DNA of 7,264 nucleotides from an uncultured Clostridia bacterium (GTDB lineage Bacteria > Bacillota > Clostridia > Oscillospirales > Oscillospiraceae), in assembly GCA_937893605.1 (NCBI GenBank), contig CALBGG010000072.1:1-7264 (forward strand), read 5' to 3'. Under the pieces are notes generated by a model, which searched no databases, was not told the DNA's origin, and was given only the letters and a program-made list of their open reading frames with translations. Shown one piece after another: positions 1 to 5,545 of the stretch (its first letter is position 1; each line of letters opens with the position of its first letter). The position numbers and the translations under genes are program-made.

Positions 1-58
1 GGACAATTACCCCGGCTGCCACATGGCCAAGATCGACGACATCGTGAAGTTCCGATAA
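1..58 (+). CDS. C-terminal end of an unrecognised protein (5' end outside window)
   Basis: From base 2 an open frame encodes DNYPGCHMAKIDDIVKFR and stops at TAA 56-58. Codons look like those of the other genes here. It is followed within 10 bp by a strong hairpin terminator, which supports a real gene end. Only 18 residues are visible, so no family can be assigned. The Tyr-Pro-Gly-Cys-His stretch near the C-terminus is distinctive and should identify the family once the upstream sequence is seen. It converges on the GntR gene. FCD regulators often control adjacent catabolic genes, so it could be a target, but nothing here proves that. Confidence 0.55.
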   Translation, partial: DNYPGCHMAKIDDIVKFR

Positions 59-65
59 AAAACTC

Positions 66-103
66 AAAGCTGCCGCAGTCACTGACCGCGGCAGCTTTTT
101 ATG
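66..103. terminator. Bidirectional rho-independent terminator
   Basis: AAAGCTGCCGC (66-76) pairs perfectly with GCGGCAGCTTT (88-98), an 11-bp stem. GTC/GAC (78-80/84-86) can extend it inward past one A-C mismatch. On the plus strand the stem runs into TTTTTAT. On the minus strand it is followed by GAGTTTTTTA. It therefore fits as a shared terminator for the gene ending at 58 and the GntR gene ending at 110. Confidence 0.85.
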
Positions 104-109
104 CTTTAA

Positions 110-787
110 TTATACAATACCGTTTTGGCCGACGGCGGCCTTGACGGCGAGCATGGAATAGTTCCAGTTGTTTTTCATCGCAAGCTCCGCGCCGAAGGGA
201 TCCTTTATGCGGAAGCTTTCGATCATGAGCCGGTGATCGTTATAGGATGTGCCCATCGTGTTAACGCGGAAGAACATATAATCCAGCCGTGCTATGCGCA
301 CCCACAACGCCGAGCAGAACTCGTCGATATACTCATTGCCCGCTATCTCAAGTATCTTATCGTGAAAATTTCTGTCGGCAATGAGTATGCTCTCGGCGTC
401 GCTGCTGTCTATCGCCTCACCGAATTGAGCGTTGAGCATTTCCAGCTCGGCTATATCGGCGCTCGCCGCATTATTAACGGCAAGGCGCACGGCAAGGCAT
501 TGCAGCGTCTGCATGGGCAGATAGTAGCTCTCTATATCGTCCAGTGCAAGATCAGCAACGATGGTCGCACGGCCGGGATAGGTATATATCAGCTTCTGCT
601 GCTCGAGCATTTTAAGCACCTCGCGCACCGGCGTGCGGCTGACGTTAAAGTACTCGGCGATCTCGGTGTCGGATATCTTCTCGCCGGGCTTGAGCTGCAT
701 GATCGTTATCCAGTGCTGCATCGTTCCAAGTATATCTGCCTTTGTCGGCATGCGGTTTTTCTCGTGCGGTCGGTTGGGAAGCGGCAT
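110..787 (-). CDS. GntR-family transcriptional regulator, FCD (FadR) subfamily
   Basis: This is a 225-residue DNA-binding regulator. Residues about 15-77 form the GntR winged helix, with the recognition region SDTEIAEYFNVSRTPVREVL (39-58) followed by a wing ending PGRATIV. Residues about 85-215 form an all-helical FCD ligand domain, with the typical FH..I...GN.Y motif (141-153) and a DH motif at 184-185. Length is normal for the subfamily. The ATG at 787 is preceded by GGAGG seven bases upstream, which fixes the start. FCD proteins usually bind a metal and a small organic acid or sugar acid. Of the usual Asp/His/His/His ligands, D138, H142 and H185 are present, but the position 22 residues after H185 is Asn207, where the family normally has His (in an AMR.H context). 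The gene diverges from the RpiR gene and has its own near-consensus promoter (821-849). The ligand and targets cannot be read from the sequence. Confidence 0.93.
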   Translation of the reverse strand: MPLPNRPHEKNRMPTKADILGTMQHWITIMQLKPGEKISDTEIAEYFNVSRTPVREVLKMLEQQKLIYTYPGRATIVADLALDDIESYYLPMQTLQCLAVRLAVNNAASADIAELEMLNAQFGEAIDSSDAESILIADRNFHDKILEIAGNEYIDEFCSALWVRIARLDYMFFRVNTMGTSYNDHRLMIESFRIKDPFGAELAMKNNWNYSMLAVKAAVGQNGIV

Positions 788-820
788 ATTTTGCCCTCCG
801 TTTTGACATATTTCACTGCA

Positions 821-849
821 ATTATACCATTGTATGTGTACCGCGTCAA
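821..849 (-). promoter_or_regulatory. Promoter of the GntR gene
   Basis: On the minus strand TTGACG (849-844), a 17-bp spacer and a perfect TATAAT (826-821) lie about 34 bp upstream of the GntR ATG. This is a near-consensus sigma-A promoter. An ATAC-N4-GTAT imperfect inverted repeat (824-835) overlaps the -10 box and could be an autoregulatory site, but it is weak. Confidence 0.8.
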
Positions 850-857
850 ATCATGCC

Positions 858-886
858 TTGCAATATCGGCTGTCATATTGTACAAT
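858..886 (+). promoter_or_regulatory. Promoter of the RpiR gene
   Basis: TTGCAA (858-863), a 17-bp spacer and TACAAT (881-886) put a predicted transcription start near 893, about 40 bp before the RpiR ATG at 933. A second, poorer plus-strand candidate is TTGACA (803-808) with TACCAT (825-830) at 16 bp. The 858 pair is preferred because of its position and -10 quality. Confidence 0.7.
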
Positions 887-887
887 A
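876..887. promoter_or_regulatory. Perfect 12-bp palindrome, candidate GntR operator
   Basis: TATTGTACAATA is an exact palindrome. It covers the -10 box (881-886) of the RpiR promoter and lies upstream of the -35 of the divergent GntR promoter. FadR-subfamily GntR proteins bind short palindromes with GT...AC cores, so the GntR protein encoded next door is the likeliest binder. Occupancy would block the RpiR promoter. The assignment is inferred from shape and location. Confidence 0.6.
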
Positions 888-932
888 AGTATTGGAAAGT
901 ATTATTCAAAACATACGGGAGGACAGTTGAAT

Positions 933-1775
933 ATGCTCTTCACCTCCAAGGTAAGCGCGGTTTACGGCAAGCTGACGCATTCGCAGAAGGTCGTCGCAAA
1001 TTACGTCGACGAAAATTATGAGGACATCGCGTTTTCAACGCTCGAGGAGCTGGCGGAAAAGATCGGCGTGAGCACGACCACGGTCATCCGCTTTGCGCGC
1101 GCTCTCGACTATTCCGGCTTTTCCGAAATGCAGGACAGCATCAAAAAGGAGATACAGACCAAGGGCTCGCTGCCCGAGAGGCTCGAGCGTGCGGCGGTAT
1201 CATCGGGGAACGATCTCCTGGAGGAGGCCTTTTCGACCGACATAAAAAACATCCAGCTCACCCTTGCCGGTCTGCACGCGGGCGAGCTTGAAAAAGCCAT
1301 TGATCTCATAAGCGGAGCAAGCAGCATTTACGTTCTCGGCATGCGCAGCAGCTTTTCGCTGGCGCACTACATGGTATCGCGTCTGGGTGAGATAAAGCGC
1401 AACGTGCACTTTATCCAGACGACCGGTCTCATCTACCCCGAGGAGATCGTGAACGCACAGGAAGGCGACGTGTGCATCGCGTATATTTTTCCGCGATACT
1501 CGCGCATCGGCATCAACATCCTCGCTTGGATGCGCAGACACGGCGTCAAGGTCGTGCTGTTTACGTCGAATAACGACCTGCCGGTCAAGGCCTACGGCGA
1601 TGTGTGCTTTAACTGCTCTATAAAAAGCGTTTCGTGCAAAAACTCGCTGACGGCGCCCATGTGCCTGACAAACTATCTCGTCGCGGAGCTTGCTCTGCGA
1701 AACTACGAGGAGGCGCACGAGGTTCTCTCGCGAACAGAGGAAATACTCAGCACGGGATTTTATCTGGGAATATGA
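933..1775 (+). CDS. RpiR-family transcriptional regulator (HTH + SIS domain)
   Basis: This is a 280-residue regulator. Residues 1-77 form the RpiR-type helix-turn-helix domain: KLTHSQKVVANYV (13-25), then STLEELAEKIGVSTTTVIRF (35-54) with the recognition helix. Residues about 120-255 form a SIS (sugar isomerase) domain that normally binds a phosphosugar: SIYVLGMRSS (131-140) is its first strand and loop, GDVCIAYIFPRYSR (178-191) the second, and VKVVLFTSN (205-213) the third. Length is normal. The ATG at 933 is chosen because GGGAGGA (917-923) lies 10 bases upstream. An in-frame ATG at 834 would add 33 uncharacteristic residues and lies upstream of the predicted promoter. No sugar-metabolism gene is beside it, so the effector is unknown. 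It is probably repressed by the divergent GntR protein (inference). It ends in a terminator shared with the convergent gene. Confidence 0.93.
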   Translation: MLFTSKVSAVYGKLTHSQKVVANYVDENYEDIAFSTLEELAEKIGVSTTTVIRFARALDYSGFSEMQDSIKKEIQTKGSLPERLERAAVSSGNDLLEEAFSTDIKNIQLTLAGLHAGELEKAIDLISGASSIYVLGMRSSFSLAHYMVSRLGEIKRNVHFIQTTGLIYPEEIVNAQEGDVCIAYIFPRYSRIGINILAWMRRHGVKVVLFTSNNDLPVKAYGDVCFNCSIKSVSCKNSLTAPMCLTNYLVAELALRNYEEAHEVLSRTEEILSTGFYLGI

Positions 1776-1804
1776 AAAACAGCTCCTGCCGGAGCTGTTT
1801 TTTC
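1775..1804. terminator. Shared bidirectional terminator containing both stop codons
   Basis: AAAAACAGCTCC (1775-1786) pairs perfectly with GGAGCTGTTTTT (1791-1802) around a TGCC loop, a 12-bp stem. The A-run on one side and T-run on the other give a U-tail in both directions. The RpiR TGA (1773-1775) touches the left arm, and the minus-strand gene's TGA (1805-1803) touches the right arm. Confidence 0.9.
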
Positions 1805-2261
1805 ATTTATCCAGCGCTATTTTCATGAGCGCCTGCTTTATGCGGAATATCTGAGTTGCCTGGGAAACATTAAAGTCGTCGAGCTGCTTGTTGAGCTTGT
1901 CTATCGCGGCAAGCTGACCCTGCGTAAGGCCGCCCATACCGATTCCGGCCTCGGCCTCGCGGCTTATGATTATGCCGTCGGCATCGAGCCTGGCCTGCTT
2001 AAGTATCTCCTCGGATTTTGCGTTGGCATCCTTTATAATATCATCGGCCCGCTCCTGCGCGTTAACTATGAGCTCGGCCACCCTGGACTTGGAAAGGCCT
2101 ATATCGTCAATTTGCCGCCTGAGCGCGTTGTTTTCCTCGATAAGCTCGGCAAATGCCGCCTTTATCTCCTCCATTTTCGCATCGACCTTGTTTGCGTTAT
2201 AGTATTTCTGCTTTGCTATATCAAAGCTTATTCCGTCAAAAAACTCCATCGTCACTGCCAT
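1803..2261 (-). CDS. Small coiled-coil protein, DivIVA-like
   Basis: This is a 152-residue soluble protein with no membrane segment. The N-terminal part (MEFFDGISFDIAKQKYYNANKVDAK, split over residues 5-29) has the layout of the DivIVA membrane-targeting head: a short hydrophobic start, then F....YYNANKVD in place of the usual GY..EVD. It continues into a long helix, about 28-105, with the DivIVA-like EENNALRRQI (42-51). After it come A..I...A repeats such as AQERADDIIKDANAKSEEIL (68-87). A Gly-rich break (106-113, GIGMGGLT) precedes a final helix. DivIVA-type proteins act as curvature or pole scaffolds in cell division or growth, but the exact role of this one is unknown. The start at 2261 has GGAGG seven bases upstream, whereas the in-frame ATG at 2294 has no such site. 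The gene is monocistronic, with its own promoter at 2303-2331. An alternative is a generic ATP-synthase-b-like coiled coil. Confidence 0.75.
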   Translation of the reverse strand: MAVTMEFFDGISFDIAKQKYYNANKVDAKMEEIKAAFAELIEENNALRRQIDDIGLSKSRVAELIVNAQERADDIIKDANAKSEEILKQARLDADGIIISREAEAGIGMGGLTQGQLAAIDKLNKQLDDFNVSQATQIFRIKQALMKIALDK

Positions 2262-2266
2262 GTTCC

Positions 2267-2272
2267 GTCCTC
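2267..2272 (-). promoter_or_regulatory. Ribosome binding site deciding the start at 2261
   Basis: On the minus strand CGGAGGACGGAAC immediately precedes ATG 2261-2259, giving GGAGG with ideal spacing. The upstream in-frame ATG at 2294 lies within an 11-bp tandem repeat and has no purine-rich site before it. Confidence 0.8.
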
Positions 2273-2294
2273 CGAATGTGCATCGAATGTGCAT
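2273..2294. repeat. Perfect 11-bp tandem duplication in the 5' leader
   Basis: CGAATGTGCAT occurs twice back to back (2273-2283 and 2284-2294). On the minus strand it reads ATGCACATTCG twice, immediately followed by GAGGACGG, so the second copy supplies the first G of the Shine-Dalgarno sequence. It lies between the promoter and start of the DivIVA-like gene. Confidence 0.85.
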
Positions 2295-2302
2295 ATAAAA
2301 TA

Positions 2303-2331
2303 AATATAGCGCAATTGCACAAAAATTTCAA
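2303..2331 (-). promoter_or_regulatory. Promoter of the DivIVA-like gene
   Basis: On the minus strand TTGAAA (2331-2326), a 17-bp spacer and TATATT (2308-2303) lie about 42 bp upstream of the ATG at 2261. An 8-bp palindrome GCAATTGC (2311-2318) sits in the spacer; it is too short to call an operator with confidence. Confidence 0.7.
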
Positions 2332-2384
2332 TGAACTTTTTACGTTATAGATTGTAAAATCTCCTCATATTCTTCTTATAAGTA

Positions 2385-2413
2385 TTGACAAATTGTAAAT
2401 TTATTAATAAGAT
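2385..2413 (+). promoter_or_regulatory. Promoter of the heptad-repeat membrane protein gene
   Basis: A consensus TTGACA (2385-2390), a 17-bp spacer and TAAGAT (2408-2413) predict a start near 2420 and a leader of about 60 bases. The leader contains CAGCGCTG (2419-2426) and GTATC-N5-GATAC (2426-2440), small inverted repeats that could be an operator or a weak hairpin. The rest of the divergent 219-bp gap (2262-2480) shows nothing else I can support. Confidence 0.7.
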
Positions 2414-2480
2414 GTTAACAGCGCTGTATCTTATCGATACGCAATCGTAAAAATGTATTATTTAATTAAAGGGGAGAAAA

Positions 2481-3950
2481 ATGAAAAAATCAGCTCTTAC
2501 CACCACGATCAGCATCCTGCTTATTGTCGCTTGCCTTTTCGCGCTGGCCGCCGCCGGTTTCGGTGTCAAGGACGGTCTTGCGATAAAGAAGTATAAGGAG
2601 GACGATGCAAAGGCGGCAGACGTTGTAGGTGATCTTGAGAAGGCTATTCAGACCCTCAAGGAAAACGAGGCCGCATATAACGAAGGCGTCGGCACCTATG
2701 CCAAGGGTCTGAGCGACTATGCAGCCGGTCAGCAGGCCTATAACGAGGGACAGGCGACTCTTGCTCAGGGCTATAAGGATTATGATGAGGGCAAGGCTAC
2801 CCTCGAGCAGGGCTACAGGGACTACGAGGCCGGCAAAAAGGCTCTCGAGGAGGGCCGCCAGAAGATCGCCGAGGGTCAGAAGATGATCGACGAGAACACC
2901 GACGCTTACAATGAGGGCAAGGCGCTTCTTTCGAAGATCGAGCCGCTCATGCCGCTTCTGAACACCTATGTCAAATTCCGCGACGGAAGCATCGCAAAGC
3001 TGCCCGGCTTTGACAGCGCTCAGGCATGGTTTGCAGGAAAGGTCGCGCCGCTTGCAGAGCGCATGGGTCTTTCCATTCCCGCAGACGTCACCGACTTCCC
3101 GGCCTATATTCAGAACATGGTCGCCGAGGGTCAGGCGATGCTCAAGCAGTACGAGGACGGTCTGGCGGAGCTTGAGGCCGGAAAAGCCGAGCTTGCCGCC
3201 GGCGAAAAGCAGCTTGCCGAGGCCGAGAAGCAGCTGGCGCAGGGTGAAAAGGATCTTGCCGCGGGCAAGGAGCAGCTGGTGCAGGGCGAAAAGGATCTTG
3301 CTGCGGGCGCAAAGGAGCTTGCAGACGGCGCAGCTCAGCTCGAGGCAGGCAAAAACGATCTCGAAGCTTTTGAAGAAGGCATGGCTCTCGTTGACGAGTA
3401 CACCATGGTCTGCTATAAAAACGAGCCTATCTACCGTCACAACGGCGAGATGGCCGTTCCCGGTCCCGAGCAGCGCCTCGGCTCCGACTTCGACTGGAAG
3501 AAGTACGATGAAAACGGAAATCTCGTAACGCTTCGCAACGGCGAGCCGTATCTCGATCTCGACAAGTGCCTTGAGGTCTGCGCAAGCTTCCGCGAGTCTG
3601 TCGATCATCACGTCGCCGACGTTACACATGAGCTCTACATGCGCCTGGGTCTGTACGTCGCTCTTGCCGTCGCCGCAGTGCTCGGCATTATCGGCGGAAT
3701 ACTCGGCCTTGCCGGCAAGCGCGGCGCTTTCGTGCTCGGCATCATTACCGCAGTGCTGGCAGTCGGCTGCAATATCTTCGGGCTGCTGACCCGCTACCAC
3801 GGCTACACCTATCCGCTCAAGGACGGCACCTACTCCGGCACCTTGCAGCTTATAGCGCTGATCACCTTCGCGCTTGTCTCTGTCGTGTTCCTCATCGTGA
3901 CCGCAGCGGCAAAGAACGAGGCGGCAAAGCAGGCGCAGATCGAAGCCTGA
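2481..3950 (+). CDS. Membrane protein with two Leu/Tyr-Gly heptad-repeat blocks
   Basis: This is a 489-residue protein. A hydrophobic N-terminal helix (8-28, after MKKS) is followed by a long, charged, probably extracytoplasmic region (30-385) and three membrane helices (about 388-411, 415-437, 453-476). Two repeat blocks match the known X-X-X-Leu-X-X-Gly heptad type found in YhgE/Pip-like and other Gram-positive surface proteins. Block 1 has Gly at 69, 76, 83 and so on to 132, then N139 and G146, exactly every seven residues, with mostly Tyr or Leu midway. Block 2 has Gly from 227 to 290 every seven (Ala at 248), with Leu midway at 231-294 without exception. An 80-residue segment rich in Pro and aromatics (147-226) separates them. 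Loop charges (KK at the start, GKRG between helices 2 and 3) suggest both ends are cytoplasmic. The start has AAAGGGGAG just upstream. It is monocistronic, with its own promoter and terminator. Function unknown; a structural or envelope role is only a guess. Confidence 0.9.
   Translation: MKKSALTTTISILLIVACLFALAAAGFGVKDGLAIKKYKEDDAKAADVVGDLEKAIQTLKENEAAYNEGVGTYAKGLSDYAAGQQAYNEGQATLAQGYKDYDEGKATLEQGYRDYEAGKKALEEGRQKIAEGQKMIDENTDAYNEGKALLSKIEPLMPLLNTYVKFRDGSIAKLPGFDSAQAWFAGKVAPLAERMGLSIPADVTDFPAYIQNMVAEGQAMLKQYEDGLAELEAGKAELAAGEKQLAEAEKQLAQGEKDLAAGKEQLVQGEKDLAAGAKELADGAAQLEAGKNDLEAFEEGMALVDEYTMVCYKNEPIYRHNGEMAVPGPEQRLGSDFDWKKYDENGNLVTLRNGEPYLDLDKCLEVCASFRESVDHHVADVTHELYMRLGLYVALAVAAVLGIIGGILGLAGKRGAFVLGIITAVLAVGCNIFGLLTRYHGYTYPLKDGTYSGTLQLIALITFALVSVVFLIVTAAAKNEAAKQAQIEA
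3240..3323 (+). repeat. 42-bp tandem repeat inside the heptad-repeat gene
   Basis: Two adjacent 42-bp units encode QGEKDLAAGKEQLV and QGEKDLAAGAKELA. Their first 27 bases differ at only two third-codon positions. This suggests a recent duplication of a two-heptad unit, so repeat number may vary between strains. Confidence 0.8.
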
Positions 3951-3970
3951 TAAAATATCATATAAAGCGC

Positions 3971-4010
3971 AAACGAGCTCTCCGAACTCTTCGGAGAGCT
4001 TGTTTTATTA
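3971..4010 (+). terminator. Rho-independent terminator of the heptad-repeat gene
   Basis: A 16-bp stem (3971-3986 with 3990-4005, one G-T wobble at 3975/4001) is closed by a CTC loop. The distal arm merges into TTTTATTA. It lies 20 bp after the stop codon. Confidence 0.88.
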
Positions 4011-4020
4011 ATATCAATGG

Positions 4021-4048
4021 TTGCATAAAAATAAATATGTTATATACT
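4021..4048 (+). promoter_or_regulatory. Promoter of the pncB-niaR operon
   Basis: TTGCAT (4021-4026), a 16-bp spacer and TATACT (4043-4048) make the best pair. A perfect TATAAT lies further on (4054-4059) but has no good -35 at 17 bp (ATAAAT). Either choice puts the start of transcription within or next to the inverted repeats at 4043-4081. Confidence 0.6.
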
Positions 4049-4081
4049 AAGGGTATAATTAATATACGTTCAGCGTATATT
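4043..4081. promoter_or_regulatory. Paired inverted repeats, candidate NiaR operator region
   Basis: TATAC-N5-GTATA (4043-4057) is followed by AATATACG-N5-CGTATATT (4061-4081). Both use the half-site TATAC/GTATA, and the two left half-sites are 20 bp apart, about two helical turns. The first overlaps the likely -10 box; the second ends four bases before the pncB Shine-Dalgarno. NiaR is encoded in this operon, so it is the natural candidate ligand. The second repeat could alternatively form an RNA hairpin in the leader. Confidence 0.55.
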
Positions 4082-4084
4082 GCC

Positions 4085-4089
4085 GGAGG
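4085..4089 (+). promoter_or_regulatory. Ribosome binding site deciding the pncB start
   Basis: GGAGG lies five bases before ATG 4095-4097. An in-frame TTG at 4080 lies upstream of this site and inside the inverted repeat, so it is not a plausible start. Confidence 0.85.
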
Positions 4090-4094
4090 CTGTT

Positions 4095-5540
4095 ATGACT
4101 GACAGAAAGCTTAACCTCACCATGCTGTGCGACTACTATGAGCTCACGATGGGCAACGGATACTTCAACCACGGCATGGGAGACAAAATAACCTATTTCG
4201 ATGTTTTTTACCGCCAAAATCCCGACAACGGCGGCTTTGCCATCGCCGCGGGACTTGAGCAGGCGGTAGAATACATTCAGGATCTGCATTTTGACGACGA
4301 GGATATCGAGTATCTGCGCGGCAGAAAGATGTTCTCCGAGGAGTTTCTCGAATACCTGCGCAATTTCAGGTTCGAGGGCGATATATGGGCTGTTCCGGAG
4401 GGCACGCCCGTGTTCCCGCGTGAGCCGCTCATGGTCGTGCGCGCACCGGCTATCCAGGCGCAGCTTATCGAGACATATGTTCTGCTTGAGATAAACCATC
4501 AGAGTCTTATCGCCACGAAGGCGAACAGAATCTGCCGTGCGGCCGAGGGCAGGGTCGTGCTCGAGTTCGGCTCGCGCCGCGCACAGGGCATCGACGGCGC
4601 CGTCACCGGTGCAAGAGCCGCGTATATCGGCGGCTGCGCGGGCACGGCCTGCGCCCTTTCCGACACGCGCTACGGCGTTCCCGCAGGCGGCACGATGGCG
4701 CACTCCTGGGTTCAGATGTTCGACTCTGAATACGAGGCCTTCAAGGCCTACTGCGAGACCTACCCGACCAACGCCACACTGCTGGTCGATACCTATAACT
4801 CGCTCAAAAGCGGCGTTCCAAATGCCATACGTGCGTTCAACGAGGTATTAAAGCCCCTGGGCATAACAAAGTGCGGAATCCGCTTTGACTCGGGCGATAT
4901 GGCCTATCTTACTCGCAAGGCGCGCGCGATGCTCGATGAGGCCGGCTGGCCCGAGTGCAGGATCACCGTATCTAACTCGCTCGATGAGCGCCTTATCACA
5001 GAGCTTCTGCTTCAGGGCGCGAAGATCGACTCCTTCGGCGTCGGAGAGCGCCTTATAACCGCAAAGTCCGACCCCGTGTTCGGCGGAGTGTACAAGCTGT
5101 GCGCCGTTGAAAACAATGAGGGCGAGATAATCCCCAAGATAAAGATAAGCGAAAACGTCGGCAAGATAACAAACCCGGGCTTCAAAAAGGTCTACCGCTT
5201 CTTCGACCGCGAAAACGGCATGGCCGAGGCCGACTACATCTGCATGCACGACGAGACCGTAGACGACACAAAGCCCCTTGAGATCTGCGACCCCGAGGCG
5301 CGCTGGAAGCGCAAGACGATGGATAATTTCAAGGCTCAGGAGCTGCTTGTTCCCATTTTCGAAAAGGGAAAGCTCGTGTATGAGCTCCCGACGCTCGACG
5401 ATATACGCCGCCGCTGCGCCTACGAGGTGTCCACCCTTTGGCCGGAGGTCAAGCGATTCGATTTCCCACATCAGTACTATGTCGATCTGTCCGAAAGGCT
5501 CATGGCTCTCAAGGACGATATGCTGAAAGCAAAGAGGTAA
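4095..5540 (+). CDS. pncB: Nicotinate phosphoribosyltransferase
   Basis: This cytoplasmic enzyme of NAD salvage (Preiss-Handler pathway) joins nicotinate and PRPP, with ATP use, to give nicotinate mononucleotide and pyrophosphate. The 481-residue protein shows family landmarks in order: DYYELTMG (13-20) near the N-terminus, EFGSRRAQG (157-165), GTMAHSW (199-205) with His203 at the position of the phosphorylated catalytic histidine, LLVDTYNS (229-236), the phosphate-binding RFDSGD (263-268), and FGVGERLIT (314-322). Length is normal for the Gram-positive type, and no key residue appears to be missing. The ATG at 4095 is set by GGAGG five bases upstream. niaR follows after 5 bp, so the two are almost certainly co-transcribed. 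Regulation through the inverted repeats just upstream (4043-4081) is likely. No nadA, nadB or nadC gene is visible in this window. Confidence 0.96.
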   Translation: MTDRKLNLTMLCDYYELTMGNGYFNHGMGDKITYFDVFYRQNPDNGGFAIAAGLEQAVEYIQDLHFDDEDIEYLRGRKMFSEEFLEYLRNFRFEGDIWAVPEGTPVFPREPLMVVRAPAIQAQLIETYVLLEINHQSLIATKANRICRAAEGRVVLEFGSRRAQGIDGAVTGARAAYIGGCAGTACALSDTRYGVPAGGTMAHSWVQMFDSEYEAFKAYCETYPTNATLLVDTYNSLKSGVPNAIRAFNEVLKPLGITKCGIRFDSGDMAYLTRKARAMLDEAGWPECRITVSNSLDERLITELLLQGAKIDSFGVGERLITAKSDPVFGGVYKLCAVENNEGEIIPKIKISENVGKITNPGFKKVYRFFDRENGMAEADYICMHDETVDDTKPLEICDPEARWKRKTMDNFKAQELLVPIFEKGKLVYELPTLDDIRRRCAYEVSTLWPEVKRFDFPHQYYVDLSERLMALKDDMLKAKR

Positions 5541-5545
5541 TATAA

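Noticed and set aside
108..119. Second operator-like sequence resembling the 876-887 palindrome (10 of 12 matches)
   Set aside because: It lies at the 3' end of the GntR gene in AT-rich DNA and is not palindromic; chance is the simplest explanation.
834..932. 33-residue N-terminal extension of the RpiR protein
   Set aside because: It would start upstream of the predicted promoter, has no ribosome site, and does not look like the family; the ATG at 933 has GGGAGGA.
125..1021. Long plus-strand open frame (298 codons) antisense to the GntR gene
   Set aside because: It has no recognisable domain or ribosome site, covers both divergent promoters, and overlaps a clear GntR/FCD gene and the start of the RpiR gene.
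2481..2540. Possible lipobox (IVAC, Cys18) in the heptad-repeat protein
   Set aside because: The sequence after Cys18 (LFALAAAGFG) stays strongly hydrophobic, which fits an uncleaved membrane anchor better than a lipoprotein signal.
2680..3350. Periodic repeats considered as CRISPR or other DNA repeat array
   Set aside because: The periodicity is in codons of an intact reading frame (7 residues), without spacer-like unique sequence.
2490..3800. Minus-strand open frame of 436 codons
   Set aside because: It is the antisense of the heptad-repeat gene. Its own Leu-rich periodicity is only the mirror of the repeat codons, and no start signals are present.
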